Shown here: in pieces, positions 55,172 to 64,000 of the stretch | Layout: each line of letters begins with the position of its first letter | Numbering within the stretch: the first letter of the stretch is position 1 | NCBI RefSeq assembly: GCF_001742185.1 | Contig: NZ_CP015750.1 | Coordinates: forward strand, 1-64,000 | Reading direction: 5' to 3' | Length of the DNA: 64,000 bases | DNA from: Pectobacterium wasabiae CFBP 3304 | GTDB lineage: Bacteria > Pseudomonadota > Gammaproteobacteria > Enterobacterales > Enterobacteriaceae | The notes under the pieces: model-generated | Seen by the model: the letters and a program-made list of their open reading frames with translations, nothing else | What the model was told of the DNA's origin: nothing | Databases searched by the model: none | Position numbers and translations under genes: made by a program

Positions 55172-55459
55172 CTATCTATTTCCGATACTGATAAGTTTCA
55201 GAAGCAGCGCTTCTTCTTTCTTTTTATATTGCGTTAATTCCATCACCAACGCCTTATCCAGGAGTTGTTTCCGAGAGAGCGCTTTTCTTTCATCAACCAA
55301 CTCCCTCAACTCGCTGAAGCACTCATTTATTTTGTACTCTTTTGAACTTTCCGTACAAATTATCTCATGGATTGCCTGGCTCAGTTCAGACAATGAGATA
55401 ACTGATTTTGGATCCTGGTGACTTTTTTCTATGACAGCCAGTAATTTTTCAAATCCCAT
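55172..55459 (-). CDS. Hypothetical helical protein, 95 residues
   Basis: It starts at ATG 55459 with CGGAGATTCAT upstream; the in-frame ATG at 55477 lacks a site. The product is helical and charged (MGFEKLLAVIEKSHQD, SELRELVDERKALSRKQLLDKALVMELTQYKKKEEAL). It has no signal or membrane segment. It lies on the opposite strand from yecF, end to end with it. No family recognised. Confidence 0.6.
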   Translation of the reverse strand: MGFEKLLAVIEKSHQDPKSVISLSELSQAIHEIICTESSKEYKINECFSELRELVDERKALSRKQLLDKALVMELTQYKKKEEALLLKLISIGNR

Positions 55460-55675
55460 ATGAATCTCCGAAATCAAGCAGACACTTGCTTATTGCTAAC
55501 CAGGAAACTCCAGCGACTTCTAAACGCCGCCCCAGTGGATCTAAACACTACCCTGTGCAAATCCGTAACATCATATACGATCTATCAACTATTCCACTTG
55601 TTAGCATAGCACTTTCTCGAAACTCATCAGGATGCATGAAGCACGTCTTGACCAAGCGGAACAATAATTTTTAGC

Positions 55676-55942
55676 TATACCCTAAATAATTCGAGTTGCA
55701 GGACAAAACATTAACGCGTTGAACAGCGCGAAGCGTTACCCTTTAGGGTAAATGTTCAGTCATGTGCATCGGAACGCGGCAAACGAAGGACAACTTCGCC
55801 GGGAACGAGTTTGACCAATCAATAGCTGCCCCTCGGTGAGAAACAGGATGTCTCTCATTTCATTCCGATAAGCTTACTCAGGTAAGTGATTCGGGTGAGT
55901 GCAAATCGGCCAGAGGCAGACTTGAAGTATGGTGGGTATATA
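55676..55942. repeat. Intergenic MITE-like repeat, copy 1
   Basis: It is bounded by TATACCCTAAATAATTCGAG on the left and CTTGAAGTATGGTGGGTATA on the right, which form imperfect inverted ends. A second copy lies at 57981-58125 with the same ends but a different middle. Both sit in intergenic space and hold no gene. Inner section has ACCCTTTAGGGT. Confidence 0.75.
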
Positions 55943-56152
55943 CAACCAATTCTCTATATTTCTTCTCGACGTTATTACACCATATGAATAAAAGACACAC
56001 CAAAGGCCATCGTATGTATTAAATGGTAAAAATCTTAAAATCAAATGAAAAAATAAGAATTAACAAGAGAAAATAGAATTAAAGCGTGGATATATATAGA
56101 TTAAAATCAATCCAAAAAAATTGGATTAAAAACCTTAACTCATTGAAATTGT

Positions 56153-56228
<76 letters not shown>

Positions 56229-56563
56229 AACGGGGGGATTATTCTCCTCCTAGGCTCGCCTGTCAAATACTTCATATTAATTTTTTACACCGCAATAATA
56301 GCATTGTTAGCGGCGGGCAATTTTGTTAACCTGCGCGAGCTATATATCTATACTCCGCGTCATTTTATATCATCTTCATTTTAGGGCGAAAAACATACAG
56401 CAGCATCTTACATCATTATCTGCCCTCTTTATGCTTGGCTATCTCAGACATCCGCTGTAATAAGTACTGCGGTTGCGCTATCTTATTCTCTTCGATTTTC
56501 GCAAACGAGAGCCGCCAAAGAGCTCAAAACACATCACAGACAGAAACAGGAAAGTGTACTTAA
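56229..56563. other. Region upstream of cycA
   Basis: About 335 bases without a gene. It should hold the promoter for tRNA-Lys (minus) and cycA (plus). CAGGAAAGTGTACTTAA before the ATG at 56564 gives a ribosome binding site. I see no clear operator. Confidence 0.4.
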
Positions 56564-57976
56564 ATGGTCGAACAATCAAAAGAATCCACAGACCTTGCCC
56601 CTGAACAGGGAGAGGGACTGCAACGGAATCTGACTAATCGTCATATTCAACTCATCGCCATCGGCGGAGCGATCGGTACTGGGCTATTCATGGGCTCGGG
56701 CAAAACCATCAGCATGGCTGGTCCTTCGATCATTTTCGTTTATATGATCATTGGGTTTATGCTGTTTTTCGTCATGCGTGCGATGGGAGAGTTATTACTC
56801 TCCAACCTTAACTATAAATCATTCAGTGATTTTGCTGCCGACCTGCTTGGACCATGGGCTGGTTTTTTTACTGGCTGGACTTACTGGTTCTGCTGGGTAG
56901 TAACCGGGATTGCCGATGTCGTAGCGATTAGCGCCTACTCTCAGTTCTGGTTCCCTGATTTGTCGCAGTGGGTCTCTTCCCTGCTTTGCGTTCTGCTATT
57001 ACTTACGCTAAATCTGGCGACAGTGAAACTGTTTGGCGAAATGGAATTCTGGTTCGCAATGATAAAAATTGTCGCCATCGTCGCACTAATCGTGGTCGGT
57101 GTCGCACTGGTCATGATGCAGTTTTCTTCTCCATCTGGAAATGTCGCCTCTTTTACCAATCTTTGGAATGATGGTGGCATGTTCCCTAAAGGGATTAGTG
57201 GCTTCTTTGCTGGGTTCCAGATAGCCGTATTCGCGTTTGTCGGCATCGAACTGGTGGGCACGACCGCCGCTGAAACTAAAAATCCAAAAGTCGTGTTGCC
57301 CCGCGCGATTAACGCCATCCCAATTCGCATAATCATGTTTTATGTTTTTGCATTAATCATGATTATGTCCGTAACGCCGTGGAGTGCAATTACGGCGGAT
57401 CGTAGTCCTTTCGTGGAAATGTTTGTACTTGTCGGCTTACCTGCTGCTGCCAGTATGATCAACTTCGTCGTGCTGACATCTGCAGCCTCTTCCGCCAATA
57501 GTGGTGTATTCTCAACCAGTCGCATGCTCTTTGGCCTTGCTAAACAAGGCGATGCGCCAAAAAGTTTCGGTATGCTATCTAAACGCTCAGTCCCTTCTAC
57601 CGGGCTGATGTTTTCCTGTATTTGTTTGCTCTCAGGCGTGGTGTTGATCTATCTGATTCCGAATGTGATGACCGTCTTTACACTAGTGACCACCGTTTCT
57701 GCAATTTTATTCATGTTCATCTGGAGTATCATCCTGTGCTCTTACTTAACATATCGTAAAAAACGCCCACAGTTGCATGCAGAGTCATCATATAAAATGC
57801 CATTAGGTATCTTCATGTGCTGGATATGCCTGGCCTTTTTCGCTTTCGTTATCGTACTGTTAACATTGCAGCCGGATACACGCCAAGCGCTCATTGTCAC
57901 ACCGTTATGGTTTATTGTTCTGGCTATTGCTTATCAGTTTATTCGCCGGAAAAAGCAGGCTGCGGACGTGAAGTAA
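56564..57976 (+). CDS. cycA: D-serine/D-alanine/glycine:H+ symporter CycA
   Basis: The 470-residue protein is very close to E. coli CycA and has the same length. It shows the APC-family start NRHIQLIAIGGAIGTGLFMG, GWTYWFCWVVTGIADVV, FAFVGIELVGTTAAETK and twelve hydrophobic segments. It imports glycine, D-alanine, D-serine and the antibiotic D-cycloserine with protons. A stand-alone gene between tRNA-Lys and iraP. Confidence 0.95.
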   Translation: MVEQSKESTDLAPEQGEGLQRNLTNRHIQLIAIGGAIGTGLFMGSGKTISMAGPSIIFVYMIIGFMLFFVMRAMGELLLSNLNYKSFSDFAADLLGPWAGFFTGWTYWFCWVVTGIADVVAISAYSQFWFPDLSQWVSSLLCVLLLLTLNLATVKLFGEMEFWFAMIKIVAIVALIVVGVALVMMQFSSPSGNVASFTNLWNDGGMFPKGISGFFAGFQIAVFAFVGIELVGTTAAETKNPKVVLPRAINAIPIRIIMFYVFALIMIMSVTPWSAITADRSPFVEMFVLVGLPAAASMINFVVLTSAASSANSGVFSTSRMLFGLAKQGDAPKSFGMLSKRSVPSTGLMFSCICLLSGVVLIYLIPNVMTVFTLVTTVSAILFMFIWSIILCSYLTYRKKRPQLHAESSYKMPLGIFMCWICLAFFAFVIVLLTLQPDTRQALIVTPLWFIVLAIAYQFIRRKKQAADVK

Positions 57977-57980
57977 CGTG

Positions 57981-58125
57981 TATATACCCTAAATAATTCA
58001 AGTTTCAGGACAAAAAATTAGCGATTTGAACAAGACGGCGTGTTGGCCCTGTGGGCTGAGGCCCACGACAGACTGAGTATTTGAACGCAACCAATGTACA
58101 TGTAACTTGAAGCATGGCGGGTATA
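57981..58125. repeat. Intergenic MITE-like repeat, copy 2
   Basis: It has ends TATACCCTAAATAATTCAAG and ACTTGAAGCATGGCGGGTATA-like sequence, imperfect inverted repeats matching copy 1 (55676-55942). It is shorter, with a GCCCTGTGGGCTGAGGCC hairpin inside. Located 5 bases after the cycA stop, so it may act as a transcript end structure. Confidence 0.75.
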
Positions 58126-58286
58126 AATGCAAGAAAGGCGCAGACAATGTCAGCGCCTTCAATTTTTTCAGAAAAATCGCGCATAGCACAAGTACTCTCT
58201 ATTATTGGATATAAATAATTCTCAACTGATGTTCGGGAATTAATATGCGACCAATTAATGTTACCACCATTGATTATATAAAAAGG

Positions 58287-58553
58287 TTATTCCCGTAGCG
58301 AAACGGTTGTGATTCGATTGATATTTTTCGCCAATAGTTCGAAAGCTAAGCAATTACACTCATCCTTTCGCTGCGATGCATCAGCAACAACATCTTCTAT
58401 TTTCTTATTCAACTCATTGATTTTACTATCATCTAACGTTGAAACAATAGCAGAAATCAGCATCTCTAACGATTCAATCTTAGCGTTAAGCGCTTTTTCT
58501 CCAACTTCCTTTTCTGCCAACTTTATTAAAAGATGAGAGAGGATATTATTCAT
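58287..58553 (-). CDS. iraP: Anti-adaptor protein IraP
   Basis: The 88-residue protein matches IraP in size and in its N-terminus (LSHLLIKLAEKEVGEKALNA, IESLEMLISAIV). IraP blocks RssB and so protects RpoS from ClpXP, linking stress to stationary-phase gene expression. The start ATG follows AAGGAGTTCAA. The C-terminal half is more diverged. Confidence 0.82.
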   Translation of the reverse strand: MNNILSHLLIKLAEKEVGEKALNAKIESLEMLISAIVSTLDDSKINELNKKIEDVVADASQRKDECNCLAFELLAKNINRITTVSLRE

Positions 58554-58942
58554 TTGAACTCCTTAATCAAAAAAATAACCACCATACATCCATAAGGCAA
58601 CACCCGTTCTTTGTCGCACAGGATTAGAGAAAACATAACGAAGATTAATGTAACACTGTGAATGGCCTGACCGCTAGTGTCTATTATCATTTTAAGAAAA
58701 TCATATTCGCACTACAGCAATAAAATGAATCGCTACAGATAAATAAATCAAATAAGTAAAAAAACTAAAAAACCATTTTATTTTTGAGAGAAAAAATTAC
58801 TGTTCTTAAGAAAACACCAATGTTATGAATTGTGATGGTTTTCACAGAAAAAATAAAAGGGGCTCATTTATGACAGGACGTCAAACAAGGAAGTCAGATT
58901 AATAGCCAGCCATCGGGAAATAGCTGGCTCTATAGTTAACAT
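58554..58942. other. Intergenic region between iraP and the truncated nac
   Basis: About 390 bases with no reading frame supported. It lies where the rest of nac would be, but I see no recognisable remains of the effector-binding domain. AT-rich (AAATAAATCAAATAAG, TTTTATTTTTGAG). It should contain the iraP promoter. Confidence 0.4.
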
Positions 58943-59218
58943 TTACGCACTCATTGATTGCCGTGCACCACTCACCGCATCCTTTGCCTGTTCACACTGT
59001 GACAATATCGTCTGTGCATGAGAATAAAGAATTTTCCCTGCTTCAGTGGGCGTAACACCACGTCGACTCCGCACCAGCAGTTGTTTTTCAAGTTCACTCT
59101 CCAGCGTCGCGACCTGCTGGCTCAGCGCCGGTTGTGCAATATGCAACAACTCAGCAGCCTGTGTCAGGCTACCGATATCAACGATTTTCACAAAATATTT
59201 GAGCCGTCTAAGATTCAT
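58943..59218 (-). CDS. nac: Truncated Nac: stand-alone LysR-type DNA-binding domain
   Basis: The 91-residue product starts at ATG 59218 with ACTCAGGAGGCAGGC upstream and matches the HTH domain of Nac (MNLRRLKYFVKIVDIGSLTQ, LLHIAQPALSQQVATLE, RGVTPTEAGKILYSHAQTIL). Full Nac is about 305 residues; here the frame stops shortly after the linker helix, so there is no effector domain. The stop is clean, with no obvious remnant downstream. It may still bind DNA as a dimer or have lost function. It lies near tRNA-Asn, as nac does in E. coli. Confidence 0.85.
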   Translation of the reverse strand: MNLRRLKYFVKIVDIGSLTQAAELLHIAQPALSQQVATLESELEKQLLVRSRRGVTPTEAGKILYSHAQTILSQCEQAKDAVSGARQSMSA

Positions 59219-59597
59219 GCCTGCCTCCTGAGTAATTACCCTAAAGAGGTAGCAAAAAGCGCGCCATATTATGTTCCTATGCCTAAGGAAAAGTGATACT
59301 ACCTTGATAAGAAACAGGTAAAATAAGGAAAAGAAATGATTCTGCCAACCAACCTCCCTGATTTTGTATGGGGAACCCATCATCGAGACAACACACGCCT
59401 GCACCATCTTAAAGCAAACCTTGCTATTTTAAGGTGCAAGCCTGCCCGCGAGTCGGCATATTTCATTACTTTTTAGTGTTCAACTTGGGCAATAATTTCA
59501 ATATGTTGGTTATTAGTTCGGCAATCAAACGCATCCATCGATAACAGGCTTTGACAACCTGAAACGCTACCGCTATTATCCACCGCACTTAACCGAT
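59219..59597. other. Region upstream of nac and tRNA-Asn
   Basis: About 380 bases with no supported gene. It contains the start region of nac and the promoter of tRNA-Asn. I see no distinct site. A longer nac frame extends to 59407 but has no good start. Confidence 0.4.
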
Positions 59598-59673
59598 TCC
59601 TCTGTAGTTCAGTCGGTAGAACGGCGGACTGTTAATCCGTATGTCACTGGTTCGAGTCCAGTCAGAGGAGCCA
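59598..59673 (+). tRNA. tRNA-Asn (anticodon GTT)
   Basis: A 76-base cloverleaf with anticodon loop CTGTTAA and encoded CCA. Its 3' end is the likely attachment site of the next island, as its integrase starts 180 bases downstream on the same strand. Confidence 0.97.
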
Positions 59674-59683
59674 ATTTAAAGAA

Positions 59684-59712
59684 AGCAGACGTTCACTGAC
59701 GTCTGCTTTTTT
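59684..59712 (+). terminator. Intrinsic terminator after tRNA-Asn
   Basis: A 9-bp stem AGCAGACGT / ACGTCTGCT, loop TCACTG, followed by TTTTTTG. Confidence 0.88.
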
Positions 59713-59787
59713 GCTTTTTATCAATTGGTTACCCCCTTCTTCAGGTTCGCCCTCGTTCACCAAAAAACACTCGAAGCCATACCCTTT

Positions 59788-59835
59788 TGCTGGTAAAAAT
59801 ACTGGTAAAGCTGGTTCGATTTCGTTTTTACCAGC
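59788..59835. promoter_or_regulatory. Possible integrase arm-type repeats, tRNA-Asn island
   Basis: Between tRNA-Asn and the integrase, the word CTGGTAAA recurs directly (GCTGGTAAAAATACTGGTAAAG) and inverted (TTTTTACCAGC). Short repeats here fit integrase arm sites. Confidence 0.45.
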
Positions 59836-59852
59836 AATCGGAGGGAACCGTC

Positions 59853-61130
59853 ATGTCACTTACTGATACTAAAGTAAAAAATGCCAAGCCGTCAGAAAAG
59901 GCGGTGAAGCTCACTGACGGGTTCGGCCTCTACTTGCTGGTTCATCCCAATGGTTCCAAATACTGGCAGTTAGGCTATCGCTTCGAAGGAAAACAGAAGG
60001 TGTTTTCCATCGGCGTCTACCCTGCTGTTTCTCTGGCTGATGCAAGACAACGCCGGGATGAAGCAAAAAAACTGCTAGCTTCTGGAATTGACCCTAGCGC
60101 TAAAAAGCAGGCTGACAACAAAACCATTCAAGAGAAGCGTAACAATACCCGCGCTTTCAAGACCGTTGCCAAAAGCTGGTTTGCCACCAAAACCACATGG
60201 TCGGAAGATTATCAGCGTTCTGTCTGGACACGACTGGAAACCTACCTATTTCCTGACATAGGTAACAAAGACATTGCTGAGCTGGATACAGGCGATCTGC
60301 TGATTCCCATCAAAAAGATAGAGAAGCTGGGTTATCTGGAAATCGCTATGCGGGTGAAACAGTACGCGACCGCCATCATGCGTTATGCCGTCCAGCAAAA
60401 GATGATCCGTTTCAATCCTGCTTATGACTTGGAAGGTGCGGTTCAGAAGCCACAGACGGAACACCGCCCTGCTATTGAACTGGAAGAGATACCTACCCTA
60501 CTGGAACGTATTGAAGCCTATAAAGGCCGTAGCAGGCTGACCCAATTGGCGATAAAACTCAATCTACTGATTTTTGTGCGTTCTAGTGAACTTCGCTTTG
60601 CCCGGTGGTCAGAGATCGATTTCAAAAGCGCTTTGTGGGTTATCCCTGAACAGCGTGAAGCCATTGAAGGGATCAAACATTCAGGCCGTGGTGCCAAAAT
60701 GCGTAGGAAGCATTATGTTCCACTGTGTCGTCAGGCGCTGGCAATTTTGGAAGAGCTGAAAGACCTCACCTATGACGTTAACGGTGATGACGGCTTTATC
60801 CTGACTGGCTGTTATGATGCGATGAAGCCGATGAGTGAAAACACCATCAACAAGGCACTGCGCAAAATGGGCTATGACACCAAAACTGACCTGTGTGGTC
60901 ATGGTTTCCGAACGCTGGCGTGTAGTGCCTTAATTGAATCGGGTATTTGGCTTGAAGATGTGGTTGAACTTCAGATGAGCCACATGGAAAAGAACAACGT
61001 TCGCGCTGCCTACACTCACAAGGCCAAACACCTTGAGCAACGCCGCCTCATGTTGCAATGGTGGGCTGATTTTCTGGATGCTAACAGCAACGCGATGGTC
61101 AGGCCGTTTGAGTTTGCGCAGAAGGGATAA
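59853..61130 (+). CDS. int: P4-type tyrosine integrase (tRNA-Asn island)
   Basis: From the ATG at 59853 (GGAGGGAACCGTC upstream) the protein is 425 residues. It has the DUF4102 start (MSLTDTKVKNAKPSEKAVKL), catalytic Arg (FVRSSELRFARW), HGFRTLACSALIESG and Tyr in RAAYTHKAKHLE. It is clearly distinct from the two tRNA-Leu integrases. A longer frame from 59787 is unlikely. It marks the left end of a third island that continues past the window. Confidence 0.95.
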   Translation: MSLTDTKVKNAKPSEKAVKLTDGFGLYLLVHPNGSKYWQLGYRFEGKQKVFSIGVYPAVSLADARQRRDEAKKLLASGIDPSAKKQADNKTIQEKRNNTRAFKTVAKSWFATKTTWSEDYQRSVWTRLETYLFPDIGNKDIAELDTGDLLIPIKKIEKLGYLEIAMRVKQYATAIMRYAVQQKMIRFNPAYDLEGAVQKPQTEHRPAIELEEIPTLLERIEAYKGRSRLTQLAIKLNLLIFVRSSELRFARWSEIDFKSALWVIPEQREAIEGIKHSGRGAKMRRKHYVPLCRQALAILEELKDLTYDVNGDDGFILTGCYDAMKPMSENTINKALRKMGYDTKTDLCGHGFRTLACSALIESGIWLEDVVELQMSHMEKNNVRAAYTHKAKHLEQRRLMLQWWADFLDANSNAMVRPFEFAQKG

Positions 61131-61599
61131 ATTATAGGTGGAATGAACGTCTCAAATGTTATTCTCTATCTGGCGTAAGCATCAAGAAGGAAATAATCAT
61201 TATTGAGCTATAAATAGAAAATATAACTTAGTTAACTTTATTTAATATCGCAGACATAAATGCTCCAAAGAATATTATGAGTTAAGGTAATGCTGAACAG
61301 CATGTACAAAAAACCTCATAACCAAACATTGGAATGTTATTAAAATTTAATGATTTGTGAGCATTTAAAACATTATCACTCGCTTCCAGATAGTACCAGC
61401 ATACTAGTCCAAATATCATACATTCAATTCGCTTCTATTTAATAATTTTCAACCAGCGCTCTGAACATTATACTATACAACTCATTAATGTAGTCATTTA
61501 TGCTAAAATTATCACTATAAAAAAATAAAACCCTATAATATTGATCGGGTTATGGCCGATAATTCAAGTGAGGTATGACACTAAAAATTACTAAAACAT
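61131..61599. other. AT-rich intergenic region before the GGDEF-EAL gene
   Basis: About 470 bases with no long frame. At 61575-61619 a 14-codon frame (ATG after AAGTGAGGT) overlaps the start of the GGDEF-EAL gene and may be a leader. The rest shows only AT-rich DNA with no clear promoter I can point to. Confidence 0.45.
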
Positions 61600-63573
61600 A
61601 TGAACACTTATCGTTTTGAAAAAAACATTGGGAACCATGAGAAATCGATTAAGATTTTTCGTGAAAAAATTTCTATTCTTTATCAAAATTTAGCATCAGG
61701 TGTCGCGATTTCCTTGAGCGCAGGTATTGCACTCGTCTTTGGATTTGATGGCCATAGTATCGAAAACCATAACTACAGACTAATATGGCTGATACTACTT
61801 ACTTTTGTTTTGTCTGTAAGACTCTACACCTTATATAACTGGATAAAAAACCAAAAATTAGAAAATATAAATCTGTCATATGAATTATTAAAATTCAGAA
61901 TTGGTGTCATTGTCACAGCTTCTCTCTGGTCTGCTTACTGCCTGTATTTCCATCAGTGCTTTGATGTTTATGAGGCAGCCTCAACAATGGTTATTATCTC
62001 TGCTATGACTGGTGGGGCAGCAACTGTATTAGCAGGAGATAAAATCGTTTCATTAGCGTACACAACCATCTTATTAATCCCTTATTCACTTTATTTAATT
62101 TTTAATGAACAATACAAATATGAAGTCCTTGGCATCCTTGGTATTTTATACTCTATTATTATGTTTATTTCATCTGCAAAATCAGCCAGTTTTATCCTCT
62201 CGTCTATAGAATTAAAATATAAAAATGAAGATTTTCTTCATAATCTTGAGGATGAAGTAATAAAAAGAACAAAAGAAATATTTTATCTTAGTCAATATGA
62301 TTCCTTAACACACCTTATTAACAGAAAAACATTTTTAGAAAAAACGCAAGAAAAGTTAATAACTAATGATAAAAAAAAGCATGTGCTTTTTTTTATTGAC
62401 TTGAATGGATTTAAAGATATTAATGATAATCTTGGTCACTCTGTTGGCGACACTGTTCTGATACATTTAGCTCATAACTTTAAACAATGGGCGTCCGATG
62501 AAAAAATTGTATGCCGTTGGGGTGGTGATGAATTTGTAATATTCAGTGAAATCAACTCTACAAATGATATAGAATCTATCGCTTTAGAAATAAACTCCCT
62601 AATAAAAAAAGATTTCTATGTAAAAAGCAATGTTTTTGAACTCAGTGCTGCTATAGGAATAGCTATCTACCCAGATCATGCAAGCGATATAAATGGATTA
62701 ATTACGTGTGCTGATTTAGCCATGTATAATAATAAAAACAATAAAGAAGACCACTATTTCTTGTTCAAAAAAGAAATAGCTACTGAAGCATTAGAACGCT
62801 ACCAGTTATGTTCAAAATTAAAACATGCTATTACTAAAAATCAATTATCAGTTTTATTTCAACCAATATTCAACGCAAGAAAAAATAAATTCGAATCTGC
62901 GGAGGCTTTATTACGTTGGAATGTAGACGGAAAAATGATCCCACCGGATGTTTTTATACCTTTAGCTGAAAAAAATGGGACAATTATTAACATTGGATAC
63001 TGGGTTTTGGAACAAGCGATTGATTGCATGAAAAAATTAGATGAATCAGGATTACCAATTCGGATTTGCGTTAATGTTTCAGCAGTTCAATTTAAAGAAA
63101 AAAATTTCATAGAGCACGTTATTAAATTACTGAAGAAATTCGATTTATCACCGGAAAAATTACAAATAGAGCTTACTGAATCTATTTTCTCAGGGAATAA
63201 CTTACACGTTATTGATTCAATAAAAACATTACAGAAAAACGGCATAAAAATATCTATAGATGACTTTGGAACTGGGTATTCATCATTATCCCTAATCCAA
63301 AAAATGAATGTAGACATTGTAAAAATCGACAAATCTTTTGTATCAGAAATAAACAAAAGCGGCATCGACGTTATAAAAGCAATAATGGTCATGTCGAAAG
63401 GTCTTGGATTTGAAGTCGTTGCAGAAGGTGTAGAAACTCCATCACAATTAAATAAATTACAATCGATAGGAATACACCATCTTCAAGGATATATCTTCAG
63501 CAAACCAATTACTTTTAATGAACTCATTGATTTCATTAAGGAAAAATCTCAAAATACCCCCCAAAAATATTAG
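61600..63573 (+). CDS. Membrane GGDEF-EAL cyclic di-GMP enzyme
   Basis: The 657-residue protein has six hydrophobic segments in the first ~205 residues (a MASE-like sensor region), a GGDEF domain (RWGGDEF near residue 306; no RxxD inhibitory site just before it), and an EAL domain (SAEALLRWN near residue 433, NVSAVQF, ELTES, DDFGTGYSSL, VKIDKSF, VVAEGVET, QGYIFSKP). Both catalytic motifs are intact, so it could make or break c-di-GMP, which controls motility and biofilm. The ATG at 61600 has no close ribosome binding site; a short leader frame overlaps. AT-rich, unlike the core genes, so probably island cargo. Confidence 0.9.
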   Translation: MNTYRFEKNIGNHEKSIKIFREKISILYQNLASGVAISLSAGIALVFGFDGHSIENHNYRLIWLILLTFVLSVRLYTLYNWIKNQKLENINLSYELLKFRIGVIVTASLWSAYCLYFHQCFDVYEAASTMVIISAMTGGAATVLAGDKIVSLAYTTILLIPYSLYLIFNEQYKYEVLGILGILYSIIMFISSAKSASFILSSIELKYKNEDFLHNLEDEVIKRTKEIFYLSQYDSLTHLINRKTFLEKTQEKLITNDKKKHVLFFIDLNGFKDINDNLGHSVGDTVLIHLAHNFKQWASDEKIVCRWGGDEFVIFSEINSTNDIESIALEINSLIKKDFYVKSNVFELSAAIGIAIYPDHASDINGLITCADLAMYNNKNNKEDHYFLFKKEIATEALERYQLCSKLKHAITKNQLSVLFQPIFNARKNKFESAEALLRWNVDGKMIPPDVFIPLAEKNGTIINIGYWVLEQAIDCMKKLDESGLPIRICVNVSAVQFKEKNFIEHVIKLLKKFDLSPEKLQIELTESIFSGNNLHVIDSIKTLQKNGIKISIDDFGTGYSSLSLIQKMNVDIVKIDKSFVSEINKSGIDVIKAIMVMSKGLGFEVVAEGVETPSQLNKLQSIGIHHLQGYIFSKPITFNELIDFIKEKSQNTPQKY

Positions 63574-63849
63574 ACATGGAAGCCTAATTAAAAAGATATT
63601 ATTTATAGTATTCACAATAACTTCGCCCGTTCAAACGACTATGGAGCTATGCAGATCTGAAAGATAAAAGACTTAGCTTATGTAGATTTTTTTTATCACG
63701 TTTAGCAATTGACTAGCGTCAATCCTAGCTTTACATTGCAGCCAATCAGGTACGAAAGCCTATCACAACTCACTTGAACACCCATCGCCCCTGAAAGGTA
63801 CTTGCAATACCAGACAAGGGCTAACCTCAACGTTATACGGAGTAACGCT

Positions 63850-63957
63850 ATGGCTGTCTGTCAGTTTACCTATTCCCTTCCTGAAAATCTGCATCTGGCT
63901 ACTGCTTTTTTTGCCACATCTCAACATCCAGCAACGGAGGTTTATCATGTTCGATAA
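63850..63957 (+). CDS. Small conserved reading frame, 35 residues (copy B)
   Basis: Second copy of the frame at 921-1019: it begins MAVCQFTYSL and ends EVYHVR, with three extra residues in the middle. CGGAGTAACGCT precedes the ATG. It overlaps the start of the next gene by 11 bases. Confidence 0.5.
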   Translation: MAVCQFTYSLPENLHLATAFFATSQHPATEVYHVR

Positions 63958-64000
63958 CACCCCACTGGAACTGGAAGAAATCATCGATCAGTGTCGGGCA
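63947..64000 (+). CDS. Small conserved hypothetical protein (copy B, partial)
   Basis: The first 18 codons (MFDNTPLELEEIIDQCRA) are identical in sequence to the 56-residue protein at 1009-1179. The window ends here. GGAGG lies upstream of the ATG. Confidence 0.55.
   Translation, partial: MFDNTPLELEEIIDQCRA

Larger units (their letters stand above)
63704..64000 (+). repeat. Dispersed repeat, copy B (cut by the window end)
   Basis: It aligns with 774-1061 in the same orientation and with the same two small frames. It sits about 130 bases after the GGDEF-EAL gene. The copies differ by scattered substitutions and a 9-base indel. Confidence 0.8.

Overview
The window looks like an enterobacterial chromosome, most likely Pectobacterium or a close soft-rot relative (inference). 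A short core block at 50.7-59.7 kb keeps the enterobacterial order uvrY-uvrC-pgsA-glyW-cysT-leuZ and also carries yecF, a tRNA-Lys with anticodon CTT, cycA, iraP, a truncated nac and tRNA-Asn. Nearly everything else is horizontally acquired.

Left of tRNA-Leu(TAA) two islands appear to be stacked in tandem. The tRNA-proximal island runs from about 20.70 kb to 50.69 kb. It has an intact P4-type integrase (49231-50490) beside the tRNA and a degraded copy of the tRNA 3' end at its far side (about 20.70 kb). The distal island starts with a second integrase of exactly the same length, killed by one internal stop (19240-20499), and runs leftward, probably past the window edge. It is a patchwork: prepilin-like proteins (a PilV-type tip adhesin and a pilin with a serine-rich repeat), a PAAR-pyocin DNase effector with its immunity gene, an H-NS paralogue and the remains of a second one, a MobA/MobL mobilization module broken by an IS3-family element, a PD-(D/E)XK protein facing a NYN-LOTUS protein, and an IS3 element disrupted by an IS110-family element.

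The tRNA-proximal island carries vapBC, a CP4-like backbone (DUF4942 pseudogene, cbtA/cbeA, radC-like gene, YfjP/YeeP GTPase, inovirus Gp2-like protein, AlpA), an island-borne flagellin (frameshifted) with a LuxR-type regulator, and a phage-defence block. The defence block has a frameshifted HNH endonuclease of the phosphorothioate-sensing McrA type, then a complete type I BREX operon (brxA-brxB-brxC-pglX-pglZ-brxL). An AAA ATPase plus DUF4435/TOPRIM pair (the PARIS AriA/AriB architecture) sits translationally embedded between pglX and pglZ. This BREX-PARIS composite is the strongest biological system in the window.

At 59.6 kb tRNA-Asn marks the start of a third island, with its own integrase and an AT-rich membrane GGDEF-EAL protein. 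The window ends inside a second copy of a small repeated locus (two overlapping mini-genes) whose first copy lies at 0.8-1.2 kb.

Product names are from recognition of sequence motifs by eye. No database search was run.
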